A DNA stretch of 64,000 nt from Mycolicibacterium sp. TUM20985. Lineage in GTDB: Bacteria > Actinomycetota > Actinomycetes > Mycobacteriales > Mycobacteriaceae. Position numbers and translations under genes: made by a program. The notes under the pieces are model-generated. The model did no database searches. It was not told the origin of the DNA and saw only the letters and a program-made list of their open reading frames with translations. Where the stretch lies: contig NZ_AP027291.1 in assembly GCF_030295745.1 (NCBI RefSeq), forward strand, positions 496,001 to 560,000, given 5' to 3'. Every line of letters starts with the position of its first letter. Position 1 is the stretch's first letter. Below are positions 7,928 to 15,791 of this stretch, piece after piece.

Positions 7928-9097
7928 ATGAGCGGTTGGTTCGAGACGGTTTCAGAAGCCCAGCGTTTGGCAGCCAAGCGGCTGCCCAAGAGCGTCTACA
8001 GTGCCTTGGTAGCCGGCTCGGAACGCGGCATCACCACTGCGGACAACACCGCGGCGTTCGGTGAGCTGGGGTTCGCCCCGCACGTCGCCGGACTGTCCGC
8101 CAAGCGCGACATGGCCACGACCGTGATGGGACAATCGATCTCGCTTCCGGTGTTCATCTCCCCGACGGGCGTGCAGGCCGTCCACCCCGAGGGCGAGGTG
8201 GCCGTTGCTCGGGCGGCAGCTGCCCGCGGCACCGCGATGAGCCTGTCGTCCTTCGCCAGCAAGGCGGTCGAGGAGGTCACCGCCGTCAATCCGCAGACGT
8301 TCTTCCAGATGTACTGGACGGGTGGGCGGGACAAACTGGTGGCTCGCATGGAGCGGGCCCGGGCGGCCGGTGCGGTCGGGTTGATCATGACGTCGGACTG
8401 GTCCTTCTCCAGCGGCCGTGACTGGGGGAGCCCGGCGATCCCGGAGAAGATGGACCTGCGCGCGATGCTGCGGTTCGCCCCGGAGGGCATCATGCGGCCG
8501 CGCTGGCTACTCGACTTCGCCAAGACCGGAAGGGTGCCGGACCTGACCGCGCCGAATCTCTCTCAGGACGGCGGGCCCGCCCCCACGTTCTTCGGCGCCT
8601 ACGGCGAGTGGATGCAAACGCCGTTGCCGACGTGGGAGGACGTCGCGTGGCTGCGGACGCAGTGGGGCGGGCCGTTCATGCTCAAGGGCGTGATGCGGGT
8701 CGACGACGCCCGCCGAGCCGTGGACGCCGGGGTCACCGCCATCTCGGTGTCCAACCACGGCGGCAACAACCTCGACGGCACCCCGGCGCCCATCCGCGCG
8801 CTACCTGCCATCGCCGAAGCGGTGGGCGGCGACGTAGAGATCGTGCTCGACGGAGGCATCCGCCGGGGTAGCGACGTCGTGAAGGCACTCGCCCTGGGGG
8901 CGCGCGCGGTGATGCTGGGCCGGGCCTACCTCTGGGGTCTGGCCGCAGGTGGCCAGGGCGGCGTGGAGAACGTCCTCGACATCATGCGTGGCGGCATCGA
9001 CTCGGCGCTGCTCGGCCTCGGACTGTCATCGACACAGGAACTCAGTCCGGCAGACCTGATCATCCCCACCGGCTTCCGCCGCGATCTCGGCGGTTAG
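7928..9097 (+). CDS. mftD: MftD-like FMN enzyme (pre-mycofactocin synthase / alpha-hydroxy-acid dehydrogenase family)
   Basis: This 389-residue flavoprotein is a TIM-barrel FMN-dependent alpha-hydroxy-acid dehydrogenase. Its closest match by eye is M. tuberculosis Rv0694 (LldD1/MftD). It shares RRLPKSVYS-like, GFAPHV, SPTGVQAV and PTWEDVAWLR, and above all NHGGNNLDGTPA, where typical lactate/glycolate oxidases have an HGGRQLD-type sequence with Arg. MftD deaminates a mycofactocin precursor to the redox-active dione. The core mft cluster is not in this window, so this may be the only copy moved here or a second copy. It is transcribed divergently from mftM with matching promoter elements. The strong ribosome site GAGGAGGAA fixes the ATG at 7928. 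L-lactate dehydrogenase is the older annotation for this family. Confidence 0.8.
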   Translation: MSGWFETVSEAQRLAAKRLPKSVYSALVAGSERGITTADNTAAFGELGFAPHVAGLSAKRDMATTVMGQSISLPVFISPTGVQAVHPEGEVAVARAAAARGTAMSLSSFASKAVEEVTAVNPQTFFQMYWTGGRDKLVARMERARAAGAVGLIMTSDWSFSSGRDWGSPAIPEKMDLRAMLRFAPEGIMRPRWLLDFAKTGRVPDLTAPNLSQDGGPAPTFFGAYGEWMQTPLPTWEDVAWLRTQWGGPFMLKGVMRVDDARRAVDAGVTAISVSNHGGNNLDGTPAPIRALPAIAEAVGGDVEIVLDGGIRRGSDVVKALALGARAVMLGRAYLWGLAAGGQGGVENVLDIMRGGIDSALLGLGLSSTQELSPADLIIPTGFRRDLGG

Positions 9098-9103
9098 CGA
9101 GGC

Positions 9104-9538
9104 TCAGCCCTTCGTCACGGTTAGGGTCACCCGGTACTCCGGTAGCGGAATCGGGTCGTCGGGGGTCTGCGGGTACGGCTCCAGCGACTGCATCGTCACG
9201 GTGTAGTCACCGGCTCGACCGGTCGACACAGTCTGTCCTGGAGCCGGATTGGTGTTGAACTCCAGGGTGGTCGGCTCGCGCCCATGCGGTTGGACGGCGA
9301 TTGCCACGCGCGCCTGGCCCGTCCAGAAGCATTCGACGCGCTCGGGGCACCGCGAATCCTCCAGGACGTCGCTGAAGCGCACCCGCACGTCGTCACCGGC
9401 GTCCGATGCCTCCCGCCCGCCGCCGAGGGCGAAGGGCTGGTTCAGGTGGAAGCTCACGGGATCGGCCGAGGCGTGGTCCGCCTGACAGCCCACCAGGGCA
9501 AGCCCCAACACCGCTGCCGCACACCAGTACCCGTTCAC
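9104..9538 (-). CDS. Putative lipoprotein
   Basis: This 144-residue protein is probably exported. From the GTG at 9538 the N-terminus is short and hydrophobic, ending in the lipobox LVGC near residue 17-18. An ATG at 9562 would put eight extra residues ahead of the signal, and the GAAGGG ribosome site fits the GTG better. The mature part contains DSRCPERVECFWTGQA, a Cys-Pro/Cys-Trp motif I know from a family of small secreted proteins of unknown function. The rest looks like beta-strands. It ends 6 bp from the convergent MftD-like gene and lies 87 bp downstream of the SnoaL-like gene on the same strand. No function can be assigned. Confidence 0.7.
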   Translation of the reverse strand: MNGYWCAAAVLGLALVGCQADHASADPVSFHLNQPFALGGGREASDAGDDVRVRFSDVLEDSRCPERVECFWTGQARVAIAVQPHGREPTTLEFNTNPAPGQTVSTGRAGDYTVTMQSLEPYPQTPDDPIPLPEYRVTLTVTKG

Positions 9539-9625
9539 CGTTGTCAACCCTTCAGGGACCATCTCCCGTCAAGTGTGCACTCGAGGCCGGCGGCGCGGGT
9601 CCGATTCGCACCTGGGAGCAGGGCG

Positions 9626-10048
9626 TCACGGGGCCGTCGGACCCCCGAACGCCCGATCGGTCAGTGCAGAGTTCATGAAGTCGCGGAAGTGCAGCCAACG
9701 ACCGTTGCGAAGCGTGATGATGTGCGCGAACTCGGACTCCCATTCGTGGCCCGTCGTCAGACGCCGGTACCGCTGCCTGCCCCAGGTCGCCAGGTCGTCG
9801 CCGTTGGCGATGAACTTCCACGTCTCCATCTCGATGATCTCGACCGATTCGCCGACGATCGTGAAGAACGCGATCGCCGCGTCCATTCCCCGGTGGTCAC
9901 CGGCGTAGGGGATGGTGTCGGTGCCGTAGTAGGTGATGCGGATCTCGGGGTCCAGGAGGGCGAGCGCCGTGTCGACGTCACCCGCCGGGATCGCCGCGTA
10001 GATGGCCTTCGTCGCCGCGATGTTGCGGTCCTCGTTGCCGGTCGTCAC
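9626..10048 (-). CDS. SnoaL/NTF2-like small protein
   Basis: This 140-residue protein has the SnoaL/NTF2 cone fold: an N-terminal helix (AATKAIYAAIPAGDVDTALALLDPEIRITYYG), the YAGDHRGMDAAIAFF helix, and strands ending in FRDFMNS. Members are small-molecule isomerases, cyclases, hydrolases or non-catalytic partners. Its ATG overlaps the P450 stop by 4 bp (ATGA on the minus strand), so it is co-translated with the P450 and probably acts on the same substrate or its product. The reaction cannot be told from sequence. Confidence 0.8.
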   Translation of the reverse strand: MTTGNEDRNIAATKAIYAAIPAGDVDTALALLDPEIRITYYGTDTIPYAGDHRGMDAAIAFFTIVGESVEIIEMETWKFIANGDDLATWGRQRYRRLTTGHEWESEFAHIITLRNGRWLHFRDFMNSALTDRAFGGPTAP

Positions 10049-11283
10049 CTCGTAAGCCTCAGTGGCAGCCGGACGAAGCCGTGGGTCAGCAGGCTCGCGG
10101 ACTGTTTGGTCCCTGGGTCGTCGGTGAGCTCGATACCGGAGTAGCGGTCGAGTACCGCATCGAGGACTGCCAGGACTTCGAGGCGCGCCAGCGCGGCGCC
10201 GAGGCAGAAGTGCAGGCCATGACCCAGCGAGAGCTGCTGGCGGATGTTCGGGCGGTCGATGTCGAAGCGCTCCGGGTCGGGGAACACCGCCGGATCGCGA
10301 TTGGCCGCGCCGAAGAACAGCGCAACCCAGTCGCCGCGCCGAATCGACGCGCCGCCGATCTCGACGTCACGGGTGGCGATGCGGAACAGCCGCTGCGGGG
10401 GGCCGTCGAGCCGCATCGTCTCCTCGATGAAGGGGCCGAGCAGAGTGCGGTCGGCGCGCAGCCGCGACGCCGTCTCGGGGTGCCGAGCCAAGACGTGCAG
10501 AAGGTTGCCGATCAGGTATGTCGTCGTCTCACTGCCAGCGACGACCAGGGTCACGCAGAACCGCACGATCTCCTCGGGGGTGAGTCGTTGCCCATCGATC
10601 TCGGCCCGGAGCAGGGCCGAGATCAGGTCGTCGGCGTCGTCGACGTCACCGGTAGGCGGGTGTTCGGCGAGCCTCCCCGCATGCTCGGCGAGTCGCTGCG
10701 TGAACGCGGCGACCATCTCTTCGTTGCTGGCCATCCGCTCCGCGGCGGTCATCGCCGACGAGAGCATGAACGCGTTCGCCCAGCGCTTGAACCTGACGTG
10801 GTCGCCCTCGGGCAGACCGAGCAGGCGGACCATTGCGCGGGTCGGAACCTCGGCGGCGAACGCCATCACGTCGAGATCGCCGTCTCCGAGCCCGTCGAGC
10901 AGGACAGGTAACAATTCGGCCAGCCAGCCCTCTAGGCGTGTGACCCGGCGGGGCGAGAAAGCCTGGCTGACGAGCTTGCGTTCGATCGTGTGCGTCGGGG
11001 GATCGGTGTTGACCAGCATGAGGCTGGGCGCCGACGACGCCTCCTGAAGTGGGTCGCGTGAGGAGAAAGTCGCGTTGTCGCGGGCGGCCTGGAACACGTC
11101 GTCGTACCTGAACAGCGCCCACGCGGTCACCGGCTCGTCGGCGCCGGGCACCGTGCCCGGTGGCCAGTCCCGATACCCGGGAATCGGCGAGGCCGAACGC
11201 AACGCGTCGTAGAGCGGGAAGGGGTCGGCGACACCCTCCGGCGTGGTCAGCAGATCGAGGGCTGTTGCGGTCGGGGAGGCCAT
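10045..11283 (-). CDS. Cytochrome P450
   Basis: This 412-residue soluble P450 has the I-helix AGSETT, the K-helix ExxR in FIEETMRLDGP, and the haem-binding loop LGHGLHFCLGAA, with the axial cysteine at residue 360. The length and the absence of an N-terminal anchor are normal for bacterial class I P450s, which need a ferredoxin and a reductase; none is encoded next to it. It heads a minus-strand pair with the SnoaL-like gene. A GAF-LuxR regulator is transcribed divergently 118 bp away and may control it. The substrate is unknown. Confidence 0.92.
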   Translation of the reverse strand: MASPTATALDLLTTPEGVADPFPLYDALRSASPIPGYRDWPPGTVPGADEPVTAWALFRYDDVFQAARDNATFSSRDPLQEASSAPSLMLVNTDPPTHTIERKLVSQAFSPRRVTRLEGWLAELLPVLLDGLGDGDLDVMAFAAEVPTRAMVRLLGLPEGDHVRFKRWANAFMLSSAMTAAERMASNEEMVAAFTQRLAEHAGRLAEHPPTGDVDDADDLISALLRAEIDGQRLTPEEIVRFCVTLVVAGSETTTYLIGNLLHVLARHPETASRLRADRTLLGPFIEETMRLDGPPQRLFRIATRDVEIGGASIRRGDWVALFFGAANRDPAVFPDPERFDIDRPNIRQQLSLGHGLHFCLGAALARLEVLAVLDAVLDRYSGIELTDDPGTKQSASLLTHGFVRLPLRLTR

Positions 11284-11401
11284 GGGAGCCAGCTTCTACC
11301 GCCGGTCGGACCGGGTCGATCCCCCTTCGGGAGGCAATCGTGGTCTCCTCCGAGGGGATTCGCCCCACCCACCCGCTACCCGGTGGGAGGATCGGCTGAC
11401 C

Positions 11402-12583
11402 GTGAACCTCACCCAGGACGTCCCCGCACCGACCGCCCTCGTCGACGGCAACCATCCCGGCTGGGCGTCGCGACCCGAGACCCCGGCCGCCGTGCCGGAG
11501 AGTGACCATGCGCGCGAGGTCGCCGAGGCCGTCGACGCTCAGGCGACCGTGGTGCGCACAGCGCTCGAGGATCTCGGCGACGAACAGGCGTGCGCGGCGT
11601 TCGAGGCCATCCTCGACCTGTCACTCCTCGAGCGCGAGCTGCTCGAGGACGGCGCCCGCCGTCGGACACTGGCCCTCCTGCGGGTACAGGAGGGCCTGAG
11701 CAAGCTGCGCGCGGTGGACACGGTCACCGAGATCGTCGACCGTGCCCCCCGCGAGTTGGTGGAGTCGTGCGGGTTCGACCGGGCGGTACTGTTCCGCGTG
11801 CACGAGGGCCGGATGATGATGGAGTCCGCCTACTTCGGGAATGACGCCGAGGGCGCGTCGAAGATGGTGGCGTTCGCGCAGTCCGTCGCCCCGCTGCTGG
11901 ACCACATGCTGGTCGAGACGGAGATGATCCGGCGGCACCGGCCGGCAATCGTCCGCGACGCCCGCAACGACCCGCTGGTGAACCGCGCGATCGTTGACTT
12001 CTCGATGACCCGCTCCTACGTTGCCGCGCCGGTGATGCCCACGGGCAAGGTGATCGGGTTCCTGCACGCCGACCGGTTGTACTCCGGCCGCGTGGTCGAT
12101 GAGATCGACCGCGACACCGTGTGGGCGTTCGCGGAGGGCTTCGGCTACGCGTACGAACGCACGGTGCTCGTGGAGCGGATGCGGCGTCAGCACGCCGAAG
12201 TGTGCCGTGCGTTGGCTTCGGCCGACGAGGCGGCCCGGGCCCTGCAGGATGCCGGGCTCGACCTACGCAAGGTCGAGCCCGCCGAGCACAGCGCCGCGGC
12301 CCGATCGCTGGCCGAGGCGCAGTCGTGGGCGCACCCGACGCTGACCCGGCGGGAAATCGAGGTTCTGCGTCTAATGGCGGGCGGGCGCACCAACCAACAG
12401 ATCGCCGCGCAACTGGTCATCTCGATCGGAACCGTGAAGTCACACGTCAAGCGGGTGCTGCGAAAGCTTCGGGCCAACAACCGCGCCGAGGCCGCGTCGA
12501 CCTACGTGCGGCTGGCCGGCGCACCGCACCACGTCGAAGGCCCTCAGGACGGCAGCGTCTTCACCCGATCTGACGGCTACTGA
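11402..12583 (+). CDS. GAF domain-containing LuxR-family regulator
   Basis: This 393-residue transcription factor has an N-terminal helical region, a GAF-like domain (about residues 110-260, with DRAVLFRVHEGRMMMES and SYVAAPVMPTGKVIGFLHADR), a coiled linker, and a C-terminal LuxR helix-turn-helix (LTRREIEVLRLMAGGRTNQQIA, TVKSHVKRVLRKL). No receiver domain is present, so activation is by ligand rather than phosphorylation. The GTG at 11402 follows a GGGAGG site; upstream in-frame codons would add basic, low-complexity residues. It is divergent from the P450 and its last 7 bp overlap the convergent ligase gene. The gap holds an imperfect inverted repeat (about 11320-11334 with 11346-11358), a candidate operator. 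Confidence 0.82.
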   Translation: MNLTQDVPAPTALVDGNHPGWASRPETPAAVPESDHAREVAEAVDAQATVVRTALEDLGDEQACAAFEAILDLSLLERELLEDGARRRTLALLRVQEGLSKLRAVDTVTEIVDRAPRELVESCGFDRAVLFRVHEGRMMMESAYFGNDAEGASKMVAFAQSVAPLLDHMLVETEMIRRHRPAIVRDARNDPLVNRAIVDFSMTRSYVAAPVMPTGKVIGFLHADRLYSGRVVDEIDRDTVWAFAEGFGYAYERTVLVERMRRQHAEVCRALASADEAARALQDAGLDLRKVEPAEHSAAARSLAEAQSWAHPTLTRREIEVLRLMAGGRTNQQIAAQLVISIGTVKSHVKRVLRKLRANNRAEAASTYVRLAGAPHHVEGPQDGSVFTRSDGY

Positions 12584-14064
12584 GACCCCGGCCCATCCCA
12601 GGTGTGGACGGGCTCGTTGCTGTGCATCCGCTCGCAGTAGAGCCGCAGCATCTCGGCCAGCGCCTGCGGGCGGGCCAGCCCCCGTTCCTGCAGAGCGCGG
12701 ACCGTCTCGACCTGCCACACGGCACCATTGCGGCCGGTCTTGGCCCGGCCCTCGATCACGCCGAGGAACCGGTCGCGGACCTCTGCCGACACACCCCACC
12801 GTTGCAGCCCCTCGTGTGCGAGCGGCAGCAGCTCGCGCAGGACCAGCTCGTCGGGGGTCACGTCGCCGAACCCCGGCCAGTACATCCGCGCGTCCATCCC
12901 GTGGCGGGCGGCTGCCACGAAATTCCGTTCTGCCGCAGCGAAACTCATCTTCGTCCAGACCGGCCGGTCCTCCTCGGAGAGGGCCCGCAGGGCGCCGTAG
13001 TAGAAAGCCGAGTTGGCGAGCATGTCCACCACCGTGGGTCCGGCAGGCAGCACCCGGTTCTCCACCCGCAGGTGGGGTCGTCCGTTCACGACGTCGTAGA
13101 CGGGGCGGTTCCATCGGTAGATGGTGCCGTTGTGCAGCCGAAGTTCGGACAGCGTCGGCGTGCGACCCGCAGCCAATTCGGCGACCGGGTCCTCGTCGGA
13201 CACCTCGGGGAGCAGCGACGGGAAGTACCTGACGTTCTCCTCGAACAGGTCGAAGATCGACGTGATCCACCGCTCGCCGAACCACACTCGCGGCCGGACG
13301 CCCTGTGCCTTGAGCTCCTCGGGCCTGGTGTCGGTCGCCTGGGCGAACAACTCGATGCGGGTCTCGGCCCAGAGCTCGTGGCCGAAGAAGTAGGGCGAGT
13401 TGGCGCCGAGTGCGAGCTGCGGTCCTGCCAGAACCTGTGCGGCATTCCAGTTCCGAGCGAAGTCCCCCGGCGAGACCTGAAGGTGCAATTGCATGCTGGT
13501 GCAAGCGGATTCGGGCGCGATCGACGCCGAGTGCAGGGTCAGCCGCTCCGGTCCCTCGATGTCGATCAGGATGTCCTCGCCGCGGGCGGTGAAGATGGAG
13601 TCGTTGAGCGCCTGATACCGCGTCGACTCGCTCATCCAGCCTGCGGTCGTCAGGTGCTCGGGCATCAGGGTGGGCAGGATCCCGACCATCACGATGTGTG
13701 CACCGTCGGAGTTCGCCTTGGTCTCCGCGGCGTTCAGGCTCGCGCGCACCTCGTCTTCGAGGTCGAGGGCCGAACGACCCGGAAGGGGCCTCGGCGGAAC
13801 ATTGAATTCGATGTTGTACGCACCCAATTCGGTCTGAAAGGCCGGGTCGGCGATGGATGCGAGCACTTCGCGATTGGTCATCGCCGGCTGGTAGTCGGCG
13901 TCGACCAGGTTGCACTCGATCTCCATACCCGTCAGCGGGCGGTCGAACTCGAAGCTCGACTGCACGAGCATCGTCTCGAAGACGTCGAGGCTGAGTTGTA
14001 CCTTTCGTCGATACTGCAGACGCTGTTCGCGGCTGTACTCGGTCTGCGTGACGTCATCACCCAT
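12577..14064 (-). CDS. Glutamate-cysteine ligase family protein (GCS2/YbdK-type)
   Basis: This protein of about 495 residues has GCS2-type ligase features: GMEIECNLVD (ATP/Mg-binding Glu), GAYNIEFNVPPRPL, SMQLHLQVSP, and HLRVENRVLPAGPT late in the fold. GCS2 enzymes couple ATP to amide bond formation, classically glutamate with cysteine. Mycobacteria make mycothiol rather than glutathione, so the real substrate of these proteins is uncertain. It is longer than E. coli YbdK (about 370). I prefer the ATG at 14064; a GTG at 14073 adds three residues. It overlaps the LuxR-type gene tail-to-tail by 7 bp. It may be co-transcribed with the methyltransferase 22 bp upstream. Confidence 0.78.
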   Translation of the reverse strand: MGDDVTQTEYSREQRLQYRRKVQLSLDVFETMLVQSSFEFDRPLTGMEIECNLVDADYQPAMTNREVLASIADPAFQTELGAYNIEFNVPPRPLPGRSALDLEDEVRASLNAAETKANSDGAHIVMVGILPTLMPEHLTTAGWMSESTRYQALNDSIFTARGEDILIDIEGPERLTLHSASIAPESACTSMQLHLQVSPGDFARNWNAAQVLAGPQLALGANSPYFFGHELWAETRIELFAQATDTRPEELKAQGVRPRVWFGERWITSIFDLFEENVRYFPSLLPEVSDEDPVAELAAGRTPTLSELRLHNGTIYRWNRPVYDVVNGRPHLRVENRVLPAGPTVVDMLANSAFYYGALRALSEEDRPVWTKMSFAAAERNFVAAARHGMDARMYWPGFGDVTPDELVLRELLPLAHEGLQRWGVSAEVRDRFLGVIEGRAKTGRNGAVWQVETVRALQERGLARPQALAEMLRLYCERMHSNEPVHTWDGPGSQ

Positions 14065-14086
14065 TAGCGACACCCATCAGATGAGC

Positions 14087-14848
14087 CTAACGACGTGAGG
14101 CCACCATCACCTGCGGACTGAGCAGACCGCCGCGGAGGTCGACGACGATGCCGGGGTCGGCGTGCGCGGCGAGCGCGCGCAGCGCGGACGGACTGTAGGC
14201 GCGCAGCGAACTGATGACGCCGTCATGCAGGAACGGCACGAAGGGGGCGAGCGGGAGCATCGTCGCCAGCTGCATCAGATGCAGTGGCGCGGGAAGGCGT
14301 GGCAGGTCGATGATCACCATCTTGTCGGCGACGCGGGTGCCCTCGGCGATCGCCCGTGCCGCCAGTGCGGGCGGCAGGTGGTGAAACGACAACGCGAACA
14401 CGGCGAGGTCGTAGGTCCCGTCGGCGGCGTCGACGTCGGTGGCATCCATGATGCGGACCGTCGCGCGTTCGTCGGCGCCGAGCGGTCCGGCCGCGATGGC
14501 CGCCACCGAGGCCGGCTCGACGTCGGTCACGGTGACGTGCGCCGTCGGATGCATCTCCAAGAGTTGGGCGGACAGACCGCCGTGGCCGGACCCCAACTCC
14601 AGGATGCCGGGATCCGGCACCTCGGCGATCTCCTCGAGAGCGATGTGGGCGAACTTCGCGTGGTTGCCGAACCACTCACCCGTACGCTCCAAGGCCCTAA
14701 CGACGCTGCGCTTGACCGCGGGGTCGACGTCATCGCGGTCGAGGTACTCCTGCCGCTCGGTCTCCAGCAGCCGGTCCAGGCACGAGGCGTCGGGGCCGCC
14801 GCGCGGCATGTGATCGAGGCGATCAGTGGCGAGACCCATGCCACCCAT
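14087..14848 (-). CDS. Class I SAM-dependent methyltransferase
   Basis: This methyltransferase of about 253 residues has motif I ILELGSGHGGLSAQLLE, motif II acidic TVTDVEPASV, and post-I YDLAVFALSFHHLPP. A helical N-terminus (TERQEYLDRDDVDPAVKRSVVRAL) and a hydrophobic C-terminal region (PLHLMQLATMLPLAPFVPFLHDGVISSLRAY) flank the domain. Such a C-terminal extension may contact a lipid or membrane, but the substrate is unknown. The start is placed at the first of two close ATGs (14848, 14839). It lies between the aldo/keto reductase and the ligase on the same strand, 23 bp after the former. Confidence 0.8.
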   Translation of the reverse strand: MGGMGLATDRLDHMPRGGPDASCLDRLLETERQEYLDRDDVDPAVKRSVVRALERTGEWFGNHAKFAHIALEEIAEVPDPGILELGSGHGGLSAQLLEMHPTAHVTVTDVEPASVAAIAAGPLGADERATVRIMDATDVDAADGTYDLAVFALSFHHLPPALAARAIAEGTRVADKMVIIDLPRLPAPLHLMQLATMLPLAPFVPFLHDGVISSLRAYSPSALRALAAHADPGIVVDLRGGLLSPQVMVASRR

Positions 14849-14871
14849 GATGGACCATCCACCGACGCGGG

Positions 14872-15744
14872 CTACCCCGCCGAGATCGACGAGATGACGT
14901 CCGCGGGCAGCTCGATGTCCGCGACGGCCATGTTCTCCTCGAGGTGCGCGACCGACGAAGTGCCGGGGATCAGCAGCACGTTCGGCGCGACCGACAGGGT
15001 CCACGCGAGTGCAATCTGTGCGGGGGTGTGGCCCAGGTCGGCGGCGGCCTGCTTCACGGCGGGGTTGCCGAGAACTGGGTTGTCGGCGTTGAAGGCGGAC
15101 CCCAGCGGGAAGAACGGCACGAACGAGATACCGCGTTCGGTGCACAGGTCGAGCACCGGTTGCGACGTACGGTCGACCACGTTGTAGGCGTTCTGCACCG
15201 TCACGATCTCGGTGCGATCCAGGGCGATCTGCAGGTGCTCGACGGTGACGCTGGACAGCCCGATGCCGTCGATGAGGCCCTCGTCCTTGGCGGCGATCAT
15301 CGCGGTCAGCTGGCGGTCGAACAGCTCGGGCTCGACCGCGGCGGCCACGCTGGGGTCCTCAGAGTTGTGGATGCGCAGGTTGACCGCGGCCAGCCGGTCC
15401 ACGCCGAGCTCGCGGAGGTTCAGCTCGATGTCGGCACGCAGGTCGTCGGGTTGATCGGCCGAGATCCAGTTGGCCTGGGCGTCGCGCCGGGCACCGACCT
15501 TGCTGACCAGCGCCAGGTCGGCGGGGTAGGGATGCAGGGCCTCGCGGATGAGTCGGTTGGCGACGTCCGGGCCGTAGAACTGGGCGGTGTCGATGTGGTT
15601 CACACCGAGCTCGAGCGCGCGCTTGAGGACGGCGATCGCCTGGTCGTGGTCGCGGGGCGGACCGAAGACCCCCGGGCCGGGGAGTTGCATGGCGCCGAAG
15701 CCGACGCGACTGACGGTGAACGGGCCGAGCGGGAAGGTCTGCAT
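14872..15744 (-). CDS. Aldo/keto reductase
   Basis: This 290-residue NADPH-dependent reductase of the AKR superfamily has the (beta/alpha)8 barrel. The tetrad is visible as Asp and Tyr in HIDTAQFYGP, Lys in LALVSKVG and His in VNLRIHNS. NADPH contacts lie in LLIPGTSSVAHLEENM near the C-terminus. The substrate, an aldehyde or ketone, cannot be told. An IS481 element now sits 47 bp upstream of its ATG, and the adjacent hairpin arm (15756-15774) lies in its leader/promoter zone, so its transcription may have been altered by the insertion. Confidence 0.88.
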   Translation of the reverse strand: MQTFPLGPFTVSRVGFGAMQLPGPGVFGPPRDHDQAIAVLKRALELGVNHIDTAQFYGPDVANRLIREALHPYPADLALVSKVGARRDAQANWISADQPDDLRADIELNLRELGVDRLAAVNLRIHNSEDPSVAAAVEPELFDRQLTAMIAAKDEGLIDGIGLSSVTVEHLQIALDRTEIVTVQNAYNVVDRTSQPVLDLCTERGISFVPFFPLGSAFNADNPVLGNPAVKQAAADLGHTPAQIALAWTLSVAPNVLLIPGTSSVAHLEENMAVADIELPADVISSISAG

Positions 15745-15755
15745 ACGTACTACCT

Positions 15756-15774
15756 ACGCGATTTCGGCGCGTTT
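15756..15774. repeat. Left arm of hairpin split by IS insertion
   Basis: ACGCGATTTCGGCGCGTTT is a perfect 19-bp inverted match to 17139-17157. Without the IS the two arms would form a hairpin with a 19-nt loop, 2 bp after the padR stop. That suggests an intrinsic-type terminator of padR. Confidence 0.75.
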
Positions 15775-15776
15775 TC

Positions 15777-15791
15777 ATCCGCTGAGCGAAC
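15777..15791. repeat. Left target-site duplication of the IS element
   Basis: ATCCGCTGAGCGAAC (15 bp) directly abuts the left end of the IS and is repeated exactly at 17122-17136. A perfect duplication implies a simple and fairly recent insertion. Confidence 0.88.

Noticed and set aside
7928..9097. Annotation as an ordinary L-lactate dehydrogenase
   Set aside because: The NHGGNNLDGTPA motif with Asn in place of Arg, and the mftM neighbour, fit MftD better than LldD. Lactate activity was not fully excluded.
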